A DNA stretch of 64,000 nt from Candidatus Delongbacteria bacterium. GTDB taxonomy: Bacteria > UBA4055. The translations under genes were made by a program, and so were the position numbers. Of the stretch, positions 33,350 through 38,959 are shown one piece after another. The notes under the pieces are model-generated. The model saw only the letters and a list, made by a program, of their open reading frames with translations. It made no database searches and was not told the origin of the DNA. Every line of letters begins with the position of its first letter. Position 1 is the stretch's first letter. The stretch is from assembly GCA_016937995.1 (NCBI GenBank), contig JAFGVM010000057.1:1-64000 (forward strand), written 5' to 3'.

Positions 33350-33882
33350 TAATTAACACTTTTTCCATATTTGAACAGATCTCCTGCCTGATAGATATCC
33401 ATCTGAACCTGTGAGAAAGGTGTTGCCTGCAATACTGTTGTAGCATTAACTGTGATAATTCCTTTTTCAAGATCGATCTCCAGATCATCACCCATTTTTA
33501 TCTTTTCAGCTTCTTCACCTGCCCATAATATCGGCATTCCTGAGTTTATTGCATTTCTTTCGTATATTGCACCAAAAGATTTTCCGATGATCAATTGAAT
33601 CCCGTTAGCTCTAAAGCAATCTACAGCCTGTTGTCTTGAAGATCCCGAACCGAAATTTTCTCCGATGATCAAAATTTCGTTATTATGATCATCTTCTGCA
33701 AATCTTTCATAACCTTCCAGGTTATCGAAAGAATATTTTCCCATTTCGTTTATATCTGTAATGGTAAGATACCTGTTATGAAAGATCATATCGGTATCAA
33801 CATCAGGTATAAGCATACCATCTTTACCTTTTACAACATAAGCCTTGCCCTTAATAACAGTCGGTTTCATATGTTTCCCCAT
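33349..33882 (-). CDS. leuD: LeuD-like aconitase-family small subunit
   Basis: The protein has the small-subunit swivel fold of isopropylmalate/homoaconitate dehydratases: GMLIPDVDTDMIFHNRYLT, LIIGENFGSGSSRQQAVDCF and LIIGKSFGAIYERNAINSG. It needs a large catalytic subunit (LeuC-type) with a 4Fe-4S cluster, and none lies nearby. The reaction could therefore be isopropylmalate, citramalate or homoaconitate isomerisation. An internal ATG at 33870 follows GGGGAAAC and may be the real start. A good promoter lies 44 bases upstream; it is the first gene of a five-gene operon. Confidence 0.8.
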   Translation of the reverse strand: MGKHMKPTVIKGKAYVVKGKDGMLIPDVDTDMIFHNRYLTITDINEMGKYSFDNLEGYERFAEDDHNNEILIIGENFGSGSSRQQAVDCFRANGIQLIIGKSFGAIYERNAINSGMPILWAGEEAEKIKMGDDLEIDLEKGIITVNATTVLQATPFSQVQMDIYQAGDLFKYGKSVN

Positions 33883-33925
33883 TTAAATTTATTGCTATAT
33901 AGATTTTTTCCACATTTATGTGAAT

Positions 33926-33954
33926 AATATATCTCTATATTTAATGCTTGTCAA
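33926..33954 (-). promoter_or_regulatory. Sigma-70-type promoter of the leuD operon
   Basis: On the minus strand TTGACA (33949-33954), exact 17-base spacer, TATATT (33926-33931). It drives leuD-plsC-arsR-thioredoxin-glycosyltransferase. Confidence 0.75.
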
Positions 33955-34091
33955 GAAAATATTCTTAAAGTAAAACAGTAAGAAAAATAAATTGCATGAG
34001 CTGTGTTAAATAAAAGAATATTTAGATTTGCAAATATCATGCTTTAAAGTTACAATTAACATGTTGAAGAATTTAGTTGCATGGTAAAGTT

Positions 34092-34859
34092 ATGAAATAC
34101 AAAATAATATTGATAATAGTTCTGAATTTGTTCCTGTCAGCCAGAGAATTACAGAGTCTGAATCTCTTTAATAAAGAATTTTATTTTTTTGATGGTTTTG
34201 AAAATAATTTGCAAATATACACTGACAATGGAAAGTTGATCAAAGAAGTGGATATGTCCAATATAAACAAAAATTCAATTTCAGATTTCTTTATCAGATA
34301 CAACAGCATAAACAGTTATTTGTTCGATTCAATTTCAGGAGTATTATATTTTCTGGATGAAAATTATAATTTGAGTTATTCTTTTGATCTGACTGAGATA
34401 TTTAAGCTAAAGTTGAATGCCGAGATATATCCTGCAAATTACAACTCATTGATATTAGCCTCAGAAGATCTTGAAAAGTATTACATACTTGAGAATAAGG
34501 AAATGAGTGAGATAATATTTCTGTCAGATGATCCTGTTGATTATTCTTATTCATCGAACAGTCTCTTTATTTTGTTTTCAGATAAAGTGGAGGTGTATTC
34601 CTATGAAGGGATATACCAAAGATCGTTTCCATTGAAAGAATTAATTGAACCGTCCAAAATATTTATTTCTGGTAAAAATCTGTTTGTGAAGCATAAAGAT
34701 GGAATAGACAGGATCAATTGCTCAATAAATTTTAAAATTACAGGCGAAGATTATCAAACCCGAATAATAAATGAGAGCAATATTCAGGACTTCGCTATTG
34801 TTTCAAACAATGCAGCATTATTGATAAATAATAAAATTATTTTCAGGACATTAGAGTGA
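34092..34859 (+). CDS. Exported protein of unknown function, beta-propeller-like
   Basis: I do not recognise this family. The start at 34092 opens a signal peptide (MKYKIILIIVLNLFLSA); the frame extends 15 bases further to a TTG without a good ribosome site. The mature part of about 240 residues repeats short beta strands with Y/F-rich turns (FYFFDGFENNLQIYTDNGKL, LYFLDENYNLSYSFD, DKVEVYSYEGIYQRSF), a pattern like WD or NHL propeller blades, but no diagnostic motif is present. Its stop TGA overlaps the GTG start of rsgA, so the two are coupled. Confidence 0.6.
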   Translation: MKYKIILIIVLNLFLSARELQSLNLFNKEFYFFDGFENNLQIYTDNGKLIKEVDMSNINKNSISDFFIRYNSINSYLFDSISGVLYFLDENYNLSYSFDLTEIFKLKLNAEIYPANYNSLILASEDLEKYYILENKEMSEIIFLSDDPVDYSYSSNSLFILFSDKVEVYSYEGIYQRSFPLKELIEPSKIFISGKNLFVKHKDGIDRINCSINFKITGEDYQTRIINESNIQDFAIVSNNAALLINNKIIFRTLE

Positions 34860-35788
34860 CGGAAAAAGGCTTAGTTCTATATGGTAACGGAGTAGATTAC
34901 ACAGTTATTGTTGATGATAAGGAAATTATCGCAAGGTTGCGCGGTAAGCTATTGCATACAACAAAAAGATCACATCATCCGGTCTGTTCCGGTGATTATG
35001 TTAAACTGATAAAAGAAAAAGATGACTACCAAATATCAGAGATCCTTCCAAGAAAGAATAAAATTTCAAGACCTTCCAATTATCAGATCAGAAAAGAACA
35101 GGTCATAGCTGCCAATATTGATTATCTTTTCCTGATAGTATCAGTATACTCTCCCAGGTTCAATACCGGATTTATTGACAGGATATTAACTTATAGTAAT
35201 ATGCAGCAGATCGAAACCATTATCGTGGTAAATAAAGTCGATCTCGGAGTTTCAGATTATGAGCTTGAATGTATTGAAGGATATAAAAAGATAGGTTATA
35301 AAGTGATAGGAACATCAACAAAAGAAAATACAAATATTGACAAGATAGAAGAGTTAACTTCAGGAAACATAACTGCATTCATTGGCAATTCAGGAGTTGG
35401 GAAATCATCAATTTTAAATTCTATAGATCCAACGGTAATGCAGAAGGTTAATGAAACATCTACATATTCTCTGAAAGGGAAACATACAACCAAACAAAGC
35501 AGATTATTTCCAATAAGGAACGGAGGGTATATAATGGATACTCCAGGGATCAGGGAATTTGGGCTTTGGAACATAGAATGGGATGAGCTGAAGAATTATT
35601 TTCCAGAGATACATGCTCTCAGCAGTAAATGCAAATTTCATAACTGCTTACACAAAAATGAACCCGGATGTGCTGTAAGAAATGCTGCAGAAAATGAAAG
35701 TATCCCTGATTTTAGGTATGAAAATTATCTTAGAATTCTTGATACTCTTTATGAGAACAGGAATATATATTTCAAAAAAGATGAATAA
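34856..35788 (+). CDS. rsgA: Ribosome small-subunit GTPase RsgA
   Basis: RsgA is a late assembly factor of the 30S subunit. The circularly permuted GTPase order is visible: G4 NKVDLG (residue ~124), G1 GNSGVGKSS (~181) and G3 DTPGIREFG (~229), followed by a C-terminal zinc site (CKFHNCLHKNEPGC). An N-terminal OB domain (VIVDDKEIIARLRGKL) precedes it. Length 310 is standard. It starts with GTG overlapping the previous stop by 4 bases. A convergent bTHX gene lies 84 bases downstream, also a ribosomal function. Confidence 0.95.
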   Translation: MTEKGLVLYGNGVDYTVIVDDKEIIARLRGKLLHTTKRSHHPVCSGDYVKLIKEKDDYQISEILPRKNKISRPSNYQIRKEQVIAANIDYLFLIVSVYSPRFNTGFIDRILTYSNMQQIETIIVVNKVDLGVSDYELECIEGYKKIGYKVIGTSTKENTNIDKIEELTSGNITAFIGNSGVGKSSILNSIDPTVMQKVNETSTYSLKGKHTTKQSRLFPIRNGGYIMDTPGIREFGLWNIEWDELKNYFPEIHALSSKCKFHNCLHKNEPGCAVRNAAENESIPDFRYENYLRILDTLYENRNIYFKKDE

Positions 35789-35812
35789 AAAAAGACAGGT
35801 TTGACCTGTCTT
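35784..35812 (-). terminator. Terminator between rsgA and bTHX
   Basis: AAGACAGGT/ACCTGTCTT (35792-35800 with 35804-35812). The A run on its left gives a T run on the minus strand, so it best serves the bTHX transcript; it can also fold at the end of rsgA. Confidence 0.7.
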
Positions 35813-35871
35813 AAATTATTGTGTTAATAAAAACTCCGGAAATACTTAAGAATCATTGCACCTCTTAATTT

Positions 35872-35979
35872 TTACTTTTTTACCTTTTTTACAACAGCTT
35901 TTTTTCTCTTTTGTCTTGTTTTTCCGGCAGTACCTCTATTGATCTTGCCTTTTCTGCTGCTTAGATCTCCTTTACCCAT
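35872..35979 (-). CDS. Small ribosomal protein bTHX
   Basis: This 35-codon gene reads MGKGDLSSRKGKINRGTAGK followed by TRQKRKKAVVKKVKK. MGKGD, the RKGKI-RG core and the GKTR segment match the Thx (bTHX) protein of the small subunit, known from Thermus and Bacteroidota. The start is preceded by AGAGAGGTTTACA. The protein is very basic and lies in a 300-base region otherwise empty. Because it is short, routine gene calling often skips it. It supports an FCB-type lineage. Confidence 0.85.
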   Translation of the reverse strand: MGKGDLSSRKGKINRGTAGKTRQKRKKAVVKKVKK

Positions 35980-36127
35980 TGTAAACCTCTCTAAAGTATT
36001 ATTTTGATTTGCCTTAAACATAAAGTATTATGGTGATTAATTCCACTTAAAAAATAATTTTTTCCATTTGTTTAATTAACTGATTTTATTATCTTGAAAG
36101 TAATAAATTTTTCATCGGGAGATAGAA

Positions 36128-36307
36128 ATGGAACTGTATGACCTTGTAATGCCGCTGGGGATTATAACATATGTGCTGATAATTCTGGCTATTTTAACCG
36201 GAAGAAGAATCATAAAACTTCATCCCAAATGGCATAAGATCATTGCTGTATTAGCACTTGTATTTGCAACTTTACATGCTGCAATTGTCATTTCTTATAA
36301 CATATAA
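36128..36307 (+). CDS. Small two-helix membrane protein
   Basis: A 59-residue frame begins MELYDLVMPLGIITYVLIIL, preceded by GGGAGATAGAA. It has two hydrophobic helices separated by GRRIIKLHPKWHK; the second continues IIAVLALVFATLHAAIVIS. Histidines at the loop and in the middle of the second helix are placed like heme ligands in small cytochrome-b561 or ferric-reductase-like helices, but two helices are not enough to claim this. It is followed 16 bases later by an exported protein gene, probably in the same transcript. Confidence 0.6.
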   Translation: MELYDLVMPLGIITYVLIILAILTGRRIIKLHPKWHKIIAVLALVFATLHAAIVISYNI

Positions 36308-36323
36308 ACCAAATGGAGACATC

Positions 36324-36689
36324 ATGAAAAAGATATTCATTTTAATGATCATTACAGGGTTTTTAATGGTCATTTCGGCACATTCTGCATCAAAAGTAGA
36401 AGCCAAATACAATTTCGAGAACAAATTACTCACAGTTAATTTTACACATTCTGTAAAAGACAACACAAAACATTTTATTGAAGAAGTGAAAATTGATCTG
36501 AACGGAAAAGAGATCATCTCTCAAATGTTAAGTTCTCAGGATGATAATGTGAAGGGTGAACTCCTTTTTAAGATCAATGATACGAAGTTAGGAGATGTGA
36601 TCAATATTAGCGCTAAGTGTAACAAAGGTGGAACCAGGAAATTTGAACTTGTTTTGAAAAAAGAGAATGAAGTGAAAGAAATAAAATAA
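36324..36689 (+). CDS. Exported protein resembling the superoxide reductase domain
   Basis: The start at 36324 follows TGGAGACATC and opens a signal peptide (MKKIFILMIITGFLMVISA). The mature ~100 residues show NFTHSVKDNTKHFIEEVKID, then DVINISAKCNKGGTRKFEL. In desulfoferrodoxin and superoxide reductase the iron site uses His residues in a similar HxxxxxxH-IxxIxL strand and a Cys in a CNxHG loop. Here the pattern is kept in part, but CNKGG lacks the last His. It could be a SoxY/SOR-fold relative without the enzyme activity. It is probably cotranscribed with the two-helix membrane protein at 36128. Confidence 0.6.
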   Translation: MKKIFILMIITGFLMVISAHSASKVEAKYNFENKLLTVNFTHSVKDNTKHFIEEVKIDLNGKEIISQMLSSQDDNVKGELLFKINDTKLGDVINISAKCNKGGTRKFELVLKKENEVKEIK

Positions 36690-36716
36690 TAATACATCAA
36701 AGTTTTACATATTATT

Positions 36717-37211
36717 CTACCCAATTATACCTTTGAGATGTTTTACATATTTTGCAGCTCCACCTTTTTGATATCCGGTTTTACCTAGAAGTTTTTCGTT
36801 ATTATCCAGTAAAATTATAGTTGGATAACCTCTGATATCAAATTTTCTGGCAAGTGACTTATTTTGTTTTTTTAATTCATTTGATTGTTTGATCGATCTT
36901 GGGAAATCTAACTTAACAAGGATCAGATTTTTATCTGCGTAATTCTGAAAATCTTTTTTGCTGAAAACTTCATTATCTAATTTGATACACCAACCACACC
37001 AATCTGATCCCGTAAAATCCAATAAAAGTTTTTTCCCTGACTTCTTTGCTTTGGATACAGCAGCTGAATAACTTGTTTCCCAATTACCCATGGCAGGAGA
37101 GTATAATGCCTGTATTTTTTCGGAAGTGCTGCTCCTATTGATATAATTCTCGTATGCATAGTATACACCGATCAAAACGATACCGACCAGTAAAATATGT
37201 TGAATTTTCAT
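36717..37211 (-). CDS. Membrane-anchored thioredoxin-like protein
   Basis: A short N-terminal helix (MKIQHILLVGIVLIGVYYAY) anchors or exports the protein. The rest is a thioredoxin-like domain with the redox site FTGSDWCGWCIKLDNEVF (CGWC) and the cis-Pro loop FDIRGYPTIILLDNNEKL. The WCGWC pattern is that of the Thioredoxin_7/DsbD-like group, which acts on periplasmic disulfides. It is the last gene of a minus-strand run that starts with the SGNH hydrolase at 38892. Confidence 0.85.
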   Translation of the reverse strand: MKIQHILLVGIVLIGVYYAYENYINRSSTSEKIQALYSPAMGNWETSYSAAVSKAKKSGKKLLLDFTGSDWCGWCIKLDNEVFSKKDFQNYADKNLILVKLDFPRSIKQSNELKKQNKSLARKFDIRGYPTIILLDNNEKLLGKTGYQKGGAAKYVKHLKGIIG

Positions 37212-37225
37212 GTATTATCCACTTG

Positions 37226-37576
37226 CTATATTTTTAAACTTTTATCTAAGAAATACTGAAATTCCAAAGTTCTGCCTTCAGGGTCTTTACCCCAGAAATG
37301 ATAGATGTTGAACTTAGGATTTAGAACCGGTTCGGTTGTTGATATATCTTTCAGTCTGGTGTATGCTTCATCTACTTTAGGCTGCGATTCATAAAAAAAT
37401 GTAATACACGGATCCACTTCTTCTTTTTCTCCCTGACAGAATCCAAGAAGAAAATTTTCATGTTTCAGAATAATGCATTGTCCCTGATCATACCATAATT
37501 CCATTCCGATACGATCAATATAGAAATTTCTTATCATCTCAAGATCATTAGTTCTAAAAAATATTAAACCAGCCAT
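37226..37576 (-). CDS. VOC-superfamily (glyoxalase-like) protein
   Basis: The 116-residue protein has the beta-alpha-beta-beta-beta pattern of VOC domains: AGLIFFRTNDLEMIRNFYID, GMELWYDQGQCIILKHENFL, FYESQPKVDEAYTRL and HFWGKDPEGRTLEFQYFLD near the end. The acidic residue of EFQYF is a usual metal ligand, but the histidine of glyoxalase I is not clear, so no substrate is suggested. It lies 14 bases before the thioredoxin-like gene. Confidence 0.8.
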   Translation of the reverse strand: MAGLIFFRTNDLEMIRNFYIDRIGMELWYDQGQCIILKHENFLLGFCQGEKEEVDPCITFFYESQPKVDEAYTRLKDISTTEPVLNPKFNIYHFWGKDPEGRTLEFQYFLDKSLKI

Positions 37577-37592
37577 TTAACACCATCCAAAA

Positions 37593-37841
37593 TTATAGTT
37601 CGAGCTCAACAAGTTTTGCAGTTACTTTCTCAATTGCAGTCAGTTCATTAATTATCTCATTTTTACCTTCACCGACAAATTCTATCATGATAAATCCAAC
37701 TTCAGAACACTGATCAAGAACTCCATCGTGAATGCCGAGCCTGGTTTTGATACTGCAACCGTATTTTGTAAGAATTTCCTGCACGCTTACTGCAGAAGCA
37801 TGCCTTTTACCGATAAGAATAAGAATTATTGATTTTTTCAT
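37593..37841 (-). CDS. ACT-like small regulatory protein (TM1266 type)
   Basis: This 82-residue protein has one ferredoxin-like beta-alpha-beta-beta-alpha-beta unit: SIILILIGKRHASAVSVQEI, YGCSIKTRLGIHDGV, GFIMIEFVGEGKNEIINELT and a final strand. It resembles the small ACT/NikR-C-like family typified by Thermotoga TM1266, which is annotated as an iron-only hydrogenase system regulator. No hydrogenase genes are in the window. A ligand is not predictable. Confidence 0.65.
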   Translation of the reverse strand: MKKSIILILIGKRHASAVSVQEILTKYGCSIKTRLGIHDGVLDQCSEVGFIMIEFVGEGKNEIINELTAIEKVTAKLVELEL

Positions 37842-37862
37842 GTGTTACCTCCGTAATACAAT

Positions 37863-38174
37863 TTAGTTTATCAGGTTGAAGTATCTTTCAAGTAACTCTT
37901 CCAACTCTGTCATTGCAAAATTCCTACTGAATCTCTTGCTTTCTTTTCCCTCTACGAAAACGATTACAGACGGGACAGTAAAAACTGTGTATTGTCCGCA
38001 AATCTCTTCAGATTCTTTTGTATTAACAAATACGAACTTGAAATCATTGTATTTTTCAACAAGCTCTTTCACTTTAGGTTTCAACACCTTACAGACATTG
38101 CACTCATCATGTGAGAAGTAAGCTACAGTTACGATTTTATCTGAAACGATATTGTTAAAATCATTAATTTTCAA
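37863..38174 (-). CDS. Cytoplasmic thioredoxin-like protein
   Basis: This 103-residue protein has the thioredoxin fold pattern: KIVTVAYFSHDECNVCKVLK with a CNVC active site, FKFVFVNTKESEEICGQY and the cis-Pro segment TVFTVPSVIVFVEGKES. There is no signal peptide. The CNVC site is unusual compared with CGPC, and closer to small YbbN- or monothiol-type variants. Its start overlaps the end of the SGNH hydrolase by 11 bases, so it is probably translated from the same transcript. Confidence 0.85.
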   Translation of the reverse strand: MKINDFNNIVSDKIVTVAYFSHDECNVCKVLKPKVKELVEKYNDFKFVFVNTKESEEICGQYTVFTVPSVIVFVEGKESKRFSRNFAMTELEELLERYFNLIN

Positions 38175-38892
38175 TTTTCAATTTTCCACTTTCAATTGTT
38201 TCTTGAACCAGCTTTCCCCAAACAACATATCCTTCAGCATTTAAATGTAGTCCATCATGTGTGTACTCAGGTTTCAGCAGATTGTTTTCTGAAAGAACCT
38301 TGTTCAGGTCTAAAAAAAGTATTTCCTTTTCCTCGGCATATTTCTTTAATTCTGCATTTATTTTTGTGACCAGAGGATTATTATGCTCATGGCTGTAGTA
38401 CATTCCATTATTGTAAATTACAGATTGAAGAACAGGTTTTATCTCATTCTTCAATAAAATATTCATGATCTCTTTTATATTTGCTATTATTTCCTCAGTT
38501 GGTAACCGTCTGGTAAGATCATTGATACCCCCAAGAAAAAAACATGCTTTAGGTTTAACTTTAAGAACGCTTTCCATTCTGCTCAGCATTCCTTCAGTTA
38601 TATCTCCGTTAATACCTCTGTTGACAATATCTTTTCTTTCAAGTAATTCGTTCCAATCGATCCCTGCAGTGATCGAATTTCCCAGCATTACTATATCGGC
38701 TTGTTTATTGAAAAGCATAAAATTTTCTACTCCGGGTTTATATTTTGGATTGTCTGTATAGTGATATTCCGTCTGAATATTAAGTTTTCCTGCCAAATAC
38801 TGTATTGTTCTTTTCCATAGACCTCCTTCTAATATCAGGATCACTGTTATCAGGAGCAAAAAGATATTTGTAATTAACAAGAATTTTTTCAT
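38164..38892 (-). CDS. SGNH/GDSL hydrolase
   Basis: The catalytic blocks of SGNH esterases are visible: block I IVMLGNSITAGIDWNEL (Ser in GNSIT), block II ...NRGINGDITEGM (Gly), block III FFLGGINDLTRRL (Asn) and block V YTHDGLHLNAEGYVVWG (Asp-x-x-His). One N-terminal helix (FLLITNIFLLLITVILIL) exports and possibly anchors it, so it acts in the periplasm or outer membrane. It could be an acyl- or acetyl-esterase or rhamnogalacturonan-type esterase; the substrate is not evident. The gene begins 68 bases after the ppdK stop, beyond a terminator. Confidence 0.87.
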   Translation of the reverse strand: MKKFLLITNIFLLLITVILILEGGLWKRTIQYLAGKLNIQTEYHYTDNPKYKPGVENFMLFNKQADIVMLGNSITAGIDWNELLERKDIVNRGINGDITEGMLSRMESVLKVKPKACFFLGGINDLTRRLPTEEIIANIKEIMNILLKNEIKPVLQSVIYNNGMYYSHEHNNPLVTKINAELKKYAEEKEILFLDLNKVLSENNLLKPEYTHDGLHLNAEGYVVWGKLVQETIESGKLKIEN

Positions 38893-38906
38893 ACGTACAA
38901 TATAAA

Positions 38907-38938
38907 CAAAAAAGAAGTCATTTAGCAGACTTCTTTTT
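38907..38938 (-). terminator. Rho-independent terminator of ppdK
   Basis: AAAGAAGTC/GACTTCTTT (38911-38919 with 38928-38936) with a T run on the minus strand. It separates ppdK from the SGNH hydrolase gene. Confidence 0.85.
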
Positions 38939-38959
38939 TGTTTATTGATAACTTAACCA

